DNA of 64,000 nucleotides from Bradyrhizobium altum (GTDB lineage: Bacteria > Pseudomonadota > Alphaproteobacteria > Rhizobiales > Xanthobacteraceae): the NCBI RefSeq assembly GCF_020889705.1, contig NZ_JACMYP010000001.1:62001-126000 (forward strand), in the 5' to 3' direction. Below, one piece after another: positions 26,426 through 36,451 of this stretch. Each line of letters opens with the position of its first letter. Positions within the stretch are counted from its first letter, which is position 1. Both the position numbers and the translations under genes were made by a program. The notes under the pieces were generated by a model. The model was not told the DNA's origin and made no database searches. It saw only the letters and a program-made list of their open reading frames with translations.

Positions 26426-27398
26426 GGTGGTGGCACCTGACGAGGCCGCCTGCACCGAGCCATGTCGTTTCCGGTGCGGTGGTCCGGCAGATCTCGGTCG
26501 CCTGTGCGCAACGCGGATTGAAGCGGCAGCCGCTCGGAAAGTCCGCGATCGCCGGGACGACGCCGGCGATTTCCCTGAGCCGCGACCGGCCGAGCGCCGC
26601 GCGGCTCCCGAGCCGCGGCAGCGAGTCGACCAGGCCTTGCGTGTAGGGATGCGCGCAGGCGCGGAAGATGTCGTCCGAGCCGCGTTCCTCGACAATGCGA
26701 CCGGCATACATGACGCCGACGCGGCGGCAGACGTTGGCGACCAGGCCCAGATCGTGGCTGATCATCAAGATCGCTGTGCCCCGCTCGGCGCACAGATTGC
26801 GCATCAGCTCGATGATCTCCGCCTGCACCGTCACGTCCAGCGCGGTGGTCGGCTCGTCGGCGATCAGAAGATCCGGATCGCATGCCAGCGCGATGGCGAT
26901 CATCACGCGTTGGCGCATGCCGCCCGAAAGCTGGTGCGGGTAATCCTTTACCCGCCGCTCCGGTGCGGGGACGCGCACGTTCGCCAGCGCCTCGACGGCC
27001 AGCTGGTTTGCCTCGCGCCAGCTCTTGCCCTTGTGCAGCACGAACATCTCCGCGATCTGCCGGCCCACGGGCGATACCGGATTGAGCGCCGTCATCGGCT
27101 CCTGGAAGATCATGGCGATGCGGTCGCCGCGCAGCGCCCGCTGCGCGGCCGCGGAAAGTCCCTGAATCTCGCGGCCCTCGAACCGTATCGCGCCGGCGGC
27201 GACCGAGAGCGGCCGGCGCAGCAGGCCGATCAAAGCGAGTGCCGTAATGCTCTTGCCGCAGCCGGATTCGCCGACAAGGCCGAATGTCTCGCCGCGATCG
27301 ATGCGGAATGAAACGCCCTCGACCGCCGCAACATGGCTGGCGCCGTTGTCGAGATCGATGCGCAAATCCTCGACTTCGATCAGCGGAGCGGCCGTCAT
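26418..27398 (-). CDS. dppD: Peptide/nickel-type ABC transporter ATP-binding protein (DppD)
   Basis: 326 aa from the ATG at 27398, overlapping the permease stop (ATGA). Walker [10 protein letters not shown]-loop [11 protein letters not shown], signature [12 protein letters not shown] and Walker [13 protein letters not shown] are intact. The C-terminal [14 protein letters not shown] is typical of OppD/DppD. It forms the ATPase pair with DppF. Confidence 0.9.
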   Translation of the reverse strand: MTAAPLIEVEDLRIDLDNGASHVAAVEGVSFRIDRGETFGLVGESGCGKSITALALIGLLRRPLSVAAGAIRFEGREIQGLSAAAQRALRGDRIAMIFQEPMTALNPVSPVGRQIAEMFVLHKGKSWREANQLAVEALANVRVPAPERRVKDYPHQLSGGMRQRVMIAIALACDPDLLIADEPTTALDVTVQAEIIELMRNLCAERGTAILMISHDLGLVANVCRRVGVMYAGRIVEERGSDDIFRACAHPYTQGLVDSLPRLGSRAALGRSRLREIAGVVPAIADFPSGCRFNPRCAQATEICRTTAPETTWLGAGGLVRCHHHA

Positions 27399-28216
27399 GC
27401 GCGCCGGCTCCGCGACTGGGGATCCAGCACGTCGCGCAGGCCATCGCCGAGCAGATTGAGGCCCAGTACCGTTAGGAAGATGGCGAGGCCAGGGAATACC
27501 GACAGCCATGGCGCCGTGGTGATCTGGTCGCGCGCCTCCGACAGCATGCTGCCCCAGCTCGGATAGGGCGGACGGATGCCGAGGCCGAGGAATGAAAGCG
27601 AAGCTTCTGCCAGTACCGCGCCGCCCATGCCGAGCGTGCCGATGACAATGATGGGGCCGACCATGTTCGGCAGCAGCTGCGTGATCATGATGCGCAAATC
27701 TCCATAGCCGAGCACTCGCGCAGCCTGCACATAGCCCTGGCTCTTGAGCGACAGTGTCGAGGCGCGTGCGATCCGGCAGGTGAAGGACCAATTGGTCAAT
27801 CCGAGCGCGATCAAGAGGCTCGTCAGGCCGGGTCCAAGCACCGCCATGATGGCGAGCGCGAAGATCAGCGAGGGGATCGCGAGCATCAGATTGGTCAGCC
27901 CGTTGACGACATCGTCCCACCAGCCGCCCCAATAGCCCGCGGTCAGGCCCAGCGTCACGCCAATGACGCTATTGACGAGCTGCGAGACGATGCCGACCGT
28001 CAGCGAGATGCGCGCGCCGTGCACGACGCGGGAATAGATGTCGCGACCCTGCGCATCGGTGCCGAACCACCAGATCCAGCTCGGCGGTTCTTCGGCATTC
28101 ATGAGGTTGGCGCCCATGACCGGGTCTGTATGTGCAAGCCAGGGCGCGAACAGGCCGACGAAGATCGCAAGCGCGAACAATACCCCGCCGATGATCGCGC
28201 TGGTTCCAAGCTTCAT
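27395..28216 (-). CDS. dppC: Peptide/nickel-type ABC transporter permease (DppC)
   Basis: 273 aa, about six spans. The first periplasmic region has the DppC hallmark WWFGTDAQGRDIYSRVVHGAR. The EAA loop is RASTLSLKSQGYVQAARVLGY. It pairs with DppB to form the inner-membrane channel. Confidence 0.9.
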   Translation of the reverse strand: MKLGTSAIIGGVLFALAIFVGLFAPWLAHTDPVMGANLMNAEEPPSWIWWFGTDAQGRDIYSRVVHGARISLTVGIVSQLVNSVIGVTLGLTAGYWGGWWDDVVNGLTNLMLAIPSLIFALAIMAVLGPGLTSLLIALGLTNWSFTCRIARASTLSLKSQGYVQAARVLGYGDLRIMITQLLPNMVGPIIVIGTLGMGGAVLAEASLSFLGLGIRPPYPSWGSMLSEARDQITTAPWLSVFPGLAIFLTVLGLNLLGDGLRDVLDPQSRSRRA

Positions 28217-28283
28217 CGCGACCGCCCCGCTGTGGCAGGGTGCGCGGTCGATCGCTTGCTCGTGTGATGAGATCGACCGCCGC

Positions 28284-29219
28284 TCATGCGTATCGGATCC
28301 TGGGATCGATCACGCCGTAGAGCAGGTCAACCACCGTATTGACGGTGAGGAAGAACAGCACCACCACGAGAATGGTGCCCTGGACGGCGGGAATGTCGCG
28401 CTGCAGGACGCTGTCGACCAGCAGCGAGCCGATGCCCGGCCAGGAGAACAATTTTTCGACAACGACGGCTTGCCCCATCACGACGCCGAATTGCAGGCCG
28501 ATCGCCGTGAGAATGATGACAAGGGCATTGCGCATCACGTGCCACGTCACGACGCGGGTCTCGCTCATGCCCTTCGAACGCGCCGTCCGGACAAAATCCG
28601 CGGTCATGATCTCGAGCACCGCTGCCCGCGTCGTCCGCGCCAGCAGCGCCATCGGCGAGACGCCGAGGGTCACGGCAGGCAGGAGCAGATATTTGAGGCT
28701 GCCATCGCCATAGCCAAAGCTCGGCAGCCAGCCGAGCTTCAATGCAAACAGATACATCAGCAAAAGCCCGAGCCAGAACTTGGCCATCGAGAGGCCGGAC
28801 ACCGCCAGGACCATCGAGAGCGTGTCGACGATGCTGCCTGGCTTCAGCGCGGCGATGAAACCGAGCGGAACGCCGACCGCGATGGCAAACGCCAGGGCTG
28901 CGAAGATCAGCTGCAGCGTTGGCCACATCCGTTTGGCAACCATGGTCGTGACCGGCTCGCGGGTCCGGAACGAGGTCCCGAAATCTCCCGTCGTGAGCTT
29001 GGCGACATAGGAGCCGAAACGCACGTAAACGGGATCGTCGAGGCCGAGCTGCTTTTTCATGCGTTCCACGACCTGCGGGTCCGTCGGACCCCGGCCGTCA
29101 TCGCCGATGCTCGACACGATGCTGCCCGGAACGACGCTGAACAGCACGAAGATCACCAGCACGACGGCCAGCACGGTCGGAATGGTTTGCAGGACTCGAC
29201 GGATCGCGAAGGAGAGCAT
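28284..29219 (-). CDS. dppB: Peptide/nickel-type ABC transporter permease (DppB)
   Basis: 311 aa. The DppB opening LQTIPTVLAVVLVIFVLF, the QLGLDDPVYVRF loop and GDFGTSFRTREPV are present. The EAA-type loop EIMTADFVRTARSKGMSE is intact. It lies 61 bp after the binding-protein gene and 67 bp before dppC. Confidence 0.9.
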   Translation of the reverse strand: MLSFAIRRVLQTIPTVLAVVLVIFVLFSVVPGSIVSSIGDDGRGPTDPQVVERMKKQLGLDDPVYVRFGSYVAKLTTGDFGTSFRTREPVTTMVAKRMWPTLQLIFAALAFAIAVGVPLGFIAALKPGSIVDTLSMVLAVSGLSMAKFWLGLLLMYLFALKLGWLPSFGYGDGSLKYLLLPAVTLGVSPMALLARTTRAAVLEIMTADFVRTARSKGMSETRVVTWHVMRNALVIILTAIGLQFGVVMGQAVVVEKLFSWPGIGSLLVDSVLQRDIPAVQGTILVVVLFFLTVNTVVDLLYGVIDPRIRYA

Positions 29220-29280
29220 TCGACGTTTTCCTCATCCCCTCCATCGTTTCACACGATGGAGGGAGAGCGATTGGCACCTG

Positions 29281-30870
29281 TCACTTCGCCGGCGAGGTGT
29301 CGTCGACCCAAAGGTCTTCGACGTTTTGATGGGTCAGTTCCGTCGCGTCCAGCTGGATGCCCTGGAGCCAGGGCTGCACCGCCATGACCGCCTTGTTGTA
29401 GTTGAAGAACCAGATCGGCGCTTCCTCCTGGAGCAGCGCATTGGCCTTTTGCAGCAGCTGGACGCGCTTTGCGGCATCGTCGGTCTGGCCGGCTGCATCG
29501 ATCGTCTTGTCGAACTCCGCGTTCTTGAAAGTCGTATAGTTGCAGGCCGATTGCGGTGTCGCCGAGTGGAAGCATTTGAGCGCTGCCTGCGGATCCGGGC
29601 CGGTCGCCTGGGAATAGATGAAGGCCTGGAAGTCGCCCTTGCGAATGACCTCCGCCAGCACCGCGGTCTCGACCTGCTTGACCTTCACCTTGATGCCCAC
29701 CTTGTCCAGCATCGGGATCGCCGCTTCGACGATCGGCAAGCCCCAGCTTTCGTTCTGGCTGGTGGTCCATTCGAATTCAAAGCCGTTGGGATAACCCGCG
29801 TCCGCAAGCAATTGCTTCGCCTTCGCAGGATCGTAAGGGTAGGGCTGCATGGCCTTGTCGTATGCCGGCGAGGTCAAAGGCAGCCAGCTCGTGGCGCGAT
29901 AGGCTTTGCCCTTGACCAGCTTGCTGATGATCAGATCGGCATCGATCGCGTAGTTGACGGCCTGCCGAACCCGCTTGTCGGAGAATGGCTTGAACGTGGG
30001 ATTCATCCCCATATAGCGGGTGAAGACCTCGGCGACCTCGACGATGCTGCCCTTGAGGTTGGGATCGGCCTGATAGGCGACATATTGCGCGGGCCCAAGC
30101 ACCGAGGTGTCGATCTCCTTGTTGCGGAAGGCGACGTCGCGGGCGGCGGCTTCGCCCATCAGCGATACGACGAGCTTGTCGGCATATGGCTTGCCGGGCT
30201 TGTAGAACCGGTCCCAGCGTTCAAGCACGATGCGCGATCCCGGCACGTGCTCGACGAATTTGAATGGACCGAGACCGATCGGCTTCTGGAGGAAGCTCTC
30301 CTTGCCGCCCTCGTCGGCCGGATAGATCGAGGTCAACGCGGTGAAGAAATAGAAGGCGGGATCGACTTTCTCGGTCAGCTTCATTTCGAGGGTGAAGTCG
30401 TCGATCTTCTTCAGGCCGGAGATTTCCTTGGCTTGGCCCTTCTCGACCTCGGCCGCGCCCTCGATCAACCGGACAAAGCGCGCACCGGGATAGGCCTTTG
30501 TGCCGTCCATGATGCGATTGTAGGACCAGATAATGTCGTCGGCCGTCATCTTGCGGCCGTTGTGGAAATAGGCGTCGTCGCGCAGCCTGAAGGTATGAAC
30601 GAGGCCACCGCCCGAGACGGCGACCTCCTTGGCAAGTTCCAGAACCGGCTTGCCCTCGGTCGAGTCCCAGATGTAGAGCGAGCGGTGCAGAGCCTTGGCG
30701 TAGATCTCGTCTTGGGCGCGCGGTGTCGTGTGGATGTCCATGCTGGTGAAGCTGGAGCCATAGGGCGCGGTCATGCGAATGGTCCCGCCCTTGCGCGGGG
30801 TCTGGGCCGCCGCCGTGGCGGCGAGTGCGAGCCCGAGGCCAACCGCGATCGCAATCAACTTGAACTTCAT
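29281..30870 (-). CDS. Peptide/nickel-type ABC transporter substrate-binding protein (DppA-like)
   Basis: 529 aa with signal peptide ending AAAQT. It has the SBP_bac_5 layout: LAKEVAVSGGGLVHTFRLRDD, then FHNGRKMTADDIIWSY and the later PYPYDPAKAKQLLADAGY. It is secreted, captures the solute and heads the dpp-type operon. The GVT-like peptide-specific loops cannot be judged by eye. A promoter must lie in the long upstream gap. Confidence 0.88.
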   Translation of the reverse strand: MKFKLIAIAVGLGLALAATAAAQTPRKGGTIRMTAPYGSSFTSMDIHTTPRAQDEIYAKALHRSLYIWDSTEGKPVLELAKEVAVSGGGLVHTFRLRDDAYFHNGRKMTADDIIWSYNRIMDGTKAYPGARFVRLIEGAAEVEKGQAKEISGLKKIDDFTLEMKLTEKVDPAFYFFTALTSIYPADEGGKESFLQKPIGLGPFKFVEHVPGSRIVLERWDRFYKPGKPYADKLVVSLMGEAAARDVAFRNKEIDTSVLGPAQYVAYQADPNLKGSIVEVAEVFTRYMGMNPTFKPFSDKRVRQAVNYAIDADLIISKLVKGKAYRATSWLPLTSPAYDKAMQPYPYDPAKAKQLLADAGYPNGFEFEWTTSQNESWGLPIVEAAIPMLDKVGIKVKVKQVETAVLAEVIRKGDFQAFIYSQATGPDPQAALKCFHSATPQSACNYTTFKNAEFDKTIDAAGQTDDAAKRVQLLQKANALLQEEAPIWFFNYNKAVMAVQPWLQGIQLDATELTHQNVEDLWVDDTSPAK

Positions 30871-31386
30871 GCTTCCCCCAACGATGCAGGAACATTCCGA
30901 TCAGCGAGTTGACCATCGGCAGCACGTCAAGCGCAAGGTCCTCATGTCGCGTCGATGGCGACCGGCACCAAATAATTTGTGTCGCCGCGATGCGTGGGGC
31001 AGGAATATGGAAACGCTGCGGGTGCTGCGGGCGCCTACGGACATGATTTGACCGCGCCAGGACCTTGGCTGCAACTTGCGCGAGTATGTAAGCGCTTGCG
31101 ATTGAACGGATTTCGGCTTCCGTCGCGAAATTGCGAAGCCAGGGTTCCGGACCGCATGACCTGGCAACGAGCCGCCTGTGACATAATAACCCGACGGGCA
31201 AATCGGCGCTTCCGTCGTCGGGCAAATCAGTGATCCAATTCCGCCCGTCTCACCCGATTGAGGGGCGCGTCGCGATCGTCACGAGTGTTGCGGTGAGATG
31301 CGGTGGACGTGGATCATGCAAGCGACGACTGCATGTGAAGCGGACGGTGAAGTCGTGTGGTCCTGACGCCCCAGTGGCTGGTGTCC

Positions 31387-31600
31387 TCTAGCAGGATGCG
31401 AAGCATCCCTGCGAAGGGCGGTGACAAGCAAGCCAGGTCTCGCCGGGGAGAGCACGAAGTAAGCCGTAAACCATCGCGCAGGGAAAGCCGGAGTTTCCGG
31501 TTACACCTGTGGTCCTACCCCCGGTGCTTTTTGTTGCACCGGACCCATGGGTGCAATCGGCACCCGGCTTCCCCTGCGCCCTCTTCAAGAGAGAGGGCGG
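31387..31600. repeat. Complex structured repeat (Bradyrhizobium type)
   Basis: The segment GCGAAGCATCCCTGCGAAGG to the end resembles a roughly 200-bp element I recall from many Bradyrhizobium genomes. Long arms GCGCAGGGAAAGCCGG (31476-31491) and CCGGCTTCCCCTGCGC (31564-31579) pair with a single G-T mismatch. Between them sits a hairpin CCGGTGC-TTTTTGTT-GCACCGG. Limits are approximate. It appears non-coding and could fold as RNA if transcribed. Confidence 0.65.
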
Positions 31601-31677
31601 AATGAGAGGCAAGACTCGGGCAGATGTTGTCGCGGGAATGCGAAAGCATGACCCACAAACGGCGCAACATATTCGAT

Positions 31678-31797
31678 GTCGTCTTGGCGAAAGCCAGGAC
31701 CCATTACCCCAAATGTCAGTTGCGATGCGACGCTGGGGCCACGGCCCTCTCTCAACAGATATCGGTGGTTATGGGTCCTGGCTTTCGCCAGGACGAC
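31678..31797. repeat. Palindromic element with 26-bp arms
   Basis: The left arm GTCGTCTTGGCGAAAGCCAG continues to 31703. It pairs with the arm at 31772-31797 with one G-T mismatch. The centre is not paired. It looks like a further dispersed palindrome type. Confidence 0.7.
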
Positions 31798-31913
31798 GAT
31801 TGGGCAGATGGCGGGCTCGTATCTCTGCCGTCATGCCCACGCGATGGCGAAGACTTTGCGCGGGCATGACGGGACGGATAGCTCCGCGCGATCTTGGACG
31901 CTCATTCCAATCC

Positions 31914-32852
31914 CTAAAGATACCACGCCAGCACCGCCTTGAGCCGGGCGTTCTCGATCACCGGCAGCGCGACCACCTGGTTCATGCCGGAGCCACGCGC
32001 CAGGGTAGCCGCGATCGATTCATCCTGCTTCAGATGCTCGGTGAGCGCGGGCATGCCGGTGGCCCATGCGCCGCCGATAGAGCCTTCGCCGCGACCGATC
32101 GTCTTGGCCGCATAGAGCGCAGCAAGATCGGACTGCTCGCTGCAGTCGCCGGAGTGAAACACCAGCGCCGACCGCGCTTCGTTCGGCACCCAGATCTCGA
32201 ACCGGCGTGCGATCGGCGTCGCCTGCGCCGACAGGAATGTCACCACCCAGGTCTGGTCGCCGGTCGTGTAGGGGATGCCGACACCGCAATTGATGCCGAT
32301 TTCGGATGCGTCCTCCCAGCGCAGGAATCCCTTGGAATTGTGCAGGTCCTTGATGATCAGCGGCATGCCGGCCTTCCAGGTCCGGCCGGGCAGGCCGAAG
32401 CCGCGCGGGAATTTGGTGTGACGCGAGTTGAACTCGAACATGTCGGCGGTGCCGTAGTAGCCGTCGACCAGCGCCATCTCGTGGGATTTGTCGGGATCGT
32501 TGTGCCAAAGTTCGATCGCGCCGACATGCTTCCGGTCGTCACCGCAGAGCAGCACCATCACCGCCATTAGGAATTCGCCGGCGAACACCGGAAGCGCGAC
32601 GCCGCAGGTCAGGCCGGCTTCGCGCGCCTCTTCGGTTCGCTTGAAATAGGAATTGGCGAATTCGGTCAGGATGACCGGATGGCCGCTCGCCCAGGCCTTG
32701 CCGGGAAGGCCCTCGTCATAGGCGAACAGCGCGTTCTCGCTGACCGCGTTGAACTCGACAAACTCGGAGTTGTGCAGGCTGCCGCCGAATTCCAGCCGCG
32801 TCCGTGTTGGATCGGGCACCCAGAGCTCAACAACGCGAATGAAGGTTTTCAT
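31914..32852 (-). CDS. Protein with two GAF-like domains
   Basis: 312 aa from ATG 32852; an in-frame GTG three codons upstream is an alternative. It has two tandem halves of similar layout, each with a GLPGKAW or GLPGRTW motif followed by a CGVALPVF or CGVGIPYT strand, as in GAF sensor domains. No signal peptide, kinase or DNA-binding part is seen, so it is a cytoplasmic stand-alone sensor or scaffold. Ligand unknown. It ends near the repeat zone and seems monocistronic. Confidence 0.75.
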   Translation of the reverse strand: MKTFIRVVELWVPDPTRTRLEFGGSLHNSEFVEFNAVSENALFAYDEGLPGKAWASGHPVILTEFANSYFKRTEEAREAGLTCGVALPVFAGEFLMAVMVLLCGDDRKHVGAIELWHNDPDKSHEMALVDGYYGTADMFEFNSRHTKFPRGFGLPGRTWKAGMPLIIKDLHNSKGFLRWEDASEIGINCGVGIPYTTGDQTWVVTFLSAQATPIARRFEIWVPNEARSALVFHSGDCSEQSDLAALYAAKTIGRGEGSIGGAWATGMPALTEHLKQDESIAATLARGSGMNQVVALPVIENARLKAVLAWYL

Positions 32853-32964
32853 CGCACGCACCTGCCGTCTCGCCGACGGCTAGCATCGGCGATGTCACAG
32901 CAAAATGTGCGCTCAAATAGCGGGCAAGCGACGCCCAAAGTTGATGCGAAGGCGCGATTTCGTC

Positions 32965-33759
32965 TCAGTCCCGGTACGACGGATCGGCGCGATCGAGCTT
33001 GCGCAGCAGCGCCGGCCAGGCGAGTTCGCCGTTACGCGCGGCGCGGCCGGGCTTGGGTAGCATCCGCTCATAGGTGTCTTCGAGGATGTTTTGCGGCGGA
33101 TAGATCAGCTTGGTGTTGCAGGACAGCGCCATCACCTGGGTCTGGCAGGCGCGCTCGAGCCGGAACAGCACGTTGAAGGCGGCGGGCACGGTGCGGCCGA
33201 CGACCAGGAGGCCATGGTTGCGCAGGATCATCGCCTCGTTGTCGCCGAGGTCGCGGACCAGCCGCTCGCGCTCGTCGACATTGTCGGCGATGCCCTCGAA
33301 GTCGTGATAGGCGATGTGCAGGAAGCGCATCGAGGTCTGCGCCAGCGGCAGCAGGCCGCATTCCATCGCGGAGACCGCCATGCCGGCCGGGGTGTGGGTG
33401 TGCGCGACGCAGTCCATATCGTGCTTGGCCATGTGGATGGCGCTGTGAATGACCAAGCCGGCGACGTTGACATCATAGTCGGTTGCGTTGAGCAGCGTGT
33501 TGCCCTCGACGTCGACCTTGATCAGGCTGGAGGCGTCGATCTCCTCATACAGCATGCCGTAGGCATTGATCAGGAACTGGTCGGTGGTGCCGGGCACGCG
33601 GCAGGAGATGTGGTTCGCGATCATCTCGGTCATGCCGTACATCGCCATCAGGCGATAGCAGGCGGCGAGATCGACACGGGCCTGCCACTCCTCGGCGCTC
33701 ACCTGCTCGCGAACGGATTTTACGACCTTGATCGCGGGCGAGCTGACGGGGGGATTCAT
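32965..33759 (-). CDS. Class II aldolase/adducin family protein
   Basis: 264 aa from the ATG at 33759 behind a strong AAGGAGAG site; the longer upstream frame lacks one. Zinc ligands are in HTHTPAGMA and RNHGLLVVG, as in L-fuculose-phosphate aldolase relatives. ANHISCRVPG is the usual N-terminal motif. The subgroup has unknown substrates, often hydroxyacid or sugar-derived. It is divergent from the M81 peptidase gene with 188 bp between. Confidence 0.88.
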   Translation of the reverse strand: MNPPVSSPAIKVVKSVREQVSAEEWQARVDLAACYRLMAMYGMTEMIANHISCRVPGTTDQFLINAYGMLYEEIDASSLIKVDVEGNTLLNATDYDVNVAGLVIHSAIHMAKHDMDCVAHTHTPAGMAVSAMECGLLPLAQTSMRFLHIAYHDFEGIADNVDERERLVRDLGDNEAMILRNHGLLVVGRTVPAAFNVLFRLERACQTQVMALSCNTKLIYPPQNILEDTYERMLPKPGRAARNGELAWPALLRKLDRADPSYRD

Positions 33760-33947
33760 GGCGTTCTCTCCTTGAGACATCTGCGGGGCCGGGGCCCGAT
33801 CGTTGGCGTGGACCATAGCAGAATCGGCACGGCGGCAAGCGGCGGCGCGTCTGCTTATTTGCAGATCTGGCGGGCAAAAGCCGAATGCGGCATTGGCGCC
33901 CCGCGCCTTCGATGTCAGGATACGAAAAAACAGCCGAGGCGCACAAA

Positions 33948-35444
33948 ATGAGCGAACGCAAGATTCGTATTGCCGTCCTGCATTTCTCCCACGAAACCGT
34001 CTCGTTCCTGCCGAACGAGACCACGCTCGACGACTTCATCTATCCGGGCTCGCCGGCGAGGGGCGAGGCGCTGCTGCAGTTCGATCCCGAGAACTACATG
34101 GGCGGCTTTGTGCAGGTGGCGCGCGAATTCTCCGAGGTTGAACTGGTCGGAATCGAATCCCCACTCTGGCCGAAGACCTACACCGGATCGGGCTGGATCA
34201 CCGAGGAAGCCTATCGCACCTTTACCGGAAGGATGATCGCCGGACTGAAGGAGGAGGGGCCGTTCGACGGAGTCTATCTGTGCCTGCATGGCGCGATGGC
34301 GGTGCGCGGCGTGCCGCGGCCGGAGGCCGATCTGGCGCGACAGGTCCGCGAGGTGGTCGGCCGCTCCGCCTTGATCGCCGCGACCTTCGACCCTCACGGC
34401 AATGAGGACGAGGCATTCCTCGAACAGGCCGACATGGCGTTCGGCGTCAAATATTTCCCGCACTATGACGCGCATCTGCAGGGCGAACGGGCGGCGCGCA
34501 TGCTGGTGCGGGCGATCCGCGGCGACTTCAGACCAGCGCACAAGACCATCAAGGTCCCCGTGATCTCGCCCACCGTGCTGCAATGGACCGGCGCGCGTCC
34601 CTGGATGGATCTCGTGCAGCGCGCGCTGGTCTGGGAGGCCCGCGAGGTCGACGTCTACGTCAACATCTTCTTCGGCTTCCCGTTCGCTGATGTCCCCGAC
34701 GTCGGCATGACCGTGCAGGTCCTGACCAACGACAACCCAAAGCTCGCCGAGCAGGTCGCGCGCGATCTCGCCGGCATGATCTGGCGGCTGCGCAAGGCGC
34801 TGCTGCAATCGACCCGGTTGCACAGCATTGCCGAGGGTGTGGCGCTGGCCAAGCAGGCCGTCGCCGATGGCAACACGCCGGTGGTGCTGGCCGATCACAG
34901 CGACCGCTCGGGGTCGGCGACCTGGCTGCTGCGCGAGATCATTGCGCAGGACCTCGCCAACACTGTCATCGCGACCATTGCCGATGCCAGGGCGACGGCA
35001 AGCCTGAAGGCGGCGGGTGCCAAGGCCGGCGATGCCTTCGACATGGAGATCGGCGGCCGCGCCGACGAGTCGGCGGGCGATCCGGTCCGCATTCAGGGTG
35101 CGATCTCGGCGGCGGCGGAGGGGTACGGGCAGTTCTGGGTCTGCGTGCGCTTCGGCCGCAACAATGTGCTGATCCTCTCCACCTATCTGGTGCAGATCAT
35201 GGAGCCGTTCTCGCTGAAAGCGCTGGTGCCTGACATCGGTGGATTCGAGGTCATGGCGATCAAGTCGCGGGTGCACTTTCGGCGCGGCTTCGACGACAAC
35301 GGCTTTGCCAAGACGATCCTGCTGGTCGAGCCTGACGAGCCTTTCCTTGGCACGACGCAGCTGGACAAGCTGCCCTACAAGAACGTCGATCTTGCGCAGT
35401 TCTATCCGTACGGCAATCCGGCGTTTTCGGAGGGGGCGTCATGA
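33948..35444 (+). CDS. M81 family metallopeptidase (MlrC-like)
   Basis: 498 aa from ATG 33948 with a GAGG site eight bases upstream. The N-terminal DUF1485 region begins RIAVLHFSHETVSFLP and carries the metal motif FDPHGNEDE and HYDAHLQGER. The C-terminal part has DHSDRSGSATW. MlrC degrades linearised microcystin products; relatives in soil bacteria have unknown peptide substrates. It overlaps the GST-like gene by ATGA, so the two are co-translated. Confidence 0.87.
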   Translation: MSERKIRIAVLHFSHETVSFLPNETTLDDFIYPGSPARGEALLQFDPENYMGGFVQVAREFSEVELVGIESPLWPKTYTGSGWITEEAYRTFTGRMIAGLKEEGPFDGVYLCLHGAMAVRGVPRPEADLARQVREVVGRSALIAATFDPHGNEDEAFLEQADMAFGVKYFPHYDAHLQGERAARMLVRAIRGDFRPAHKTIKVPVISPTVLQWTGARPWMDLVQRALVWEAREVDVYVNIFFGFPFADVPDVGMTVQVLTNDNPKLAEQVARDLAGMIWRLRKALLQSTRLHSIAEGVALAKQAVADGNTPVVLADHSDRSGSATWLLREIIAQDLANTVIATIADARATASLKAAGAKAGDAFDMEIGGRADESAGDPVRIQGAISAAAEGYGQFWVCVRFGRNNVLILSTYLVQIMEPFSLKALVPDIGGFEVMAIKSRVHFRRGFDDNGFAKTILLVEPDEPFLGTTQLDKLPYKNVDLAQFYPYGNPAFSEGAS

Positions 35445-36451
35445 CGGAAGGCCGCTACCGCCTGATCGGTTCGACCGCATCGCCCTATGCGATCAAGCTG
35501 CGGGCGCTGATGCGCTACCGGCGCATCCCGCACGACTGGGTGATCATGACCAAGGCGTTGCGGGCGGCAACCGCGCATCTGAAGCCGATGCTGATTCCGG
35601 TGCTGCAATATCCCGACGGCAGCTATCGCGGCGAGACCACGACGCTCGCCTACGATCTGGAGGCGCGTCACCGGGGGCGGTCGGTGATCCCGGAGGAGAA
35701 GGCCACAGCCTTCGTCTGCGATCTGCTCGAGGACCTCGCCGACGAATGGGCGGTGAAGCTGCTTTTTCTCTATCGCTGGTGGGACGAGGAAGATCAGGCT
35801 TATGTCTCGCGCTGGGCGGGAGAGGAGTGGTCGACGTCGGAAGCCGCGGCCGGCAGCCGCGAGGAAATCGAGGAATTCCGGCAGCGGCAGATTTCGCGCA
35901 TGGCCATTCTCGGCGCCACCGAAGAGAACCGTCCGCTGCTGGAGCAGAGCTATCGCCGGACGCTCGCGGCATTCGAGCCGCATGTCGGCATGACGAATTA
36001 TCTGTTCGGCAGCCGGCCGTCGCTGGCGGATTTCGCCTGGTTCGGCCAGTTCAGCGAGATGGCGACCGATCCGACCCCGATGCGGATCATGCGGGAACGC
36101 GCGCCGTTCACCGATCACTGGGTGCGGCGGCTCGATGATGCCTCCGGTGTGGAGGGCGACTGGTATCCGCGCGAGCAGGCGCTCGGCGGGTTCGCCGAGG
36201 CGCTGCTGCGGATCGCGGGCGAGCTCTATCTGCCGTTCCTTGCCGCCAATGCCGATGCATTTGGGAAGGGCCTCGAACGGCTCGAGATCAGCGTCTGGGG
36301 ACTGCCTTACGCGCTTGCGCCGTTTAAATATCAGGTCAAGTGCCTGCAGCAGCTGCGCGAGAAGTTTGCCGCGCTCGATGCCGGCGATCGCGCGGCGCTG
36401 AAGCCCGTGCTGGAACGCACGGGATGCTGGGCGACCCTGAGTGGAGGCTGA
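35441..36451 (+). CDS. Glutathione S-transferase-like protein, long form
   Basis: 336 aa, longer than usual GSTs (about 210). Residues 1-80 have the thioredoxin-like GST fold with the glutathione-contact SPYAIK and a cis-Pro region LIPVLQYPDGS. The C-terminal helical domain includes YLFGSRPSLADFAWFGQ, the standard N-capping box. It overlaps the M81 gene, hence a likely joint role. A minus-strand frame is open across its entire length; see the neighbouring isomerase. Confidence 0.85.
   Translation: MTEGRYRLIGSTASPYAIKLRALMRYRRIPHDWVIMTKALRAATAHLKPMLIPVLQYPDGSYRGETTTLAYDLEARHRGRSVIPEEKATAFVCDLLEDLADEWAVKLLFLYRWWDEEDQAYVSRWAGEEWSTSEAAAGSREEIEEFRQRQISRMAILGATEENRPLLEQSYRRTLAAFEPHVGMTNYLFGSRPSLADFAWFGQFSEMATDPTPMRIMRERAPFTDHWVRRLDDASGVEGDWYPREQALGGFAEALLRIAGELYLPFLAANADAFGKGLERLEISVWGLPYALAPFKYQVKCLQQLREKFAALDAGDRAALKPVLERTGCWATLSGG

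Larger units (their letters stand above)
30871..31913. other. Intergenic stretch rich in repeats, no supported gene
   Basis: More than 1 kb separates the dppA-like start from the stop of the double-GAF-like gene. Open frames here lack ribosome sites and familiar composition. The stretch contains a short direct repeat (CGACGGGCAAATC at 31192 and CGTCGGGCAAATC at 31216), a complex repeat at 31387-31600 and a palindrome at 31678-31797. The first 300 bases probably hold the promoter of the dpp operon. Confidence 0.6.

Noticed and set aside
30979..31233. Small open frame upstream of the dpp operon
   Set aside because: No ribosome site, arginine-rich random composition, and it runs into a dispersed direct repeat.
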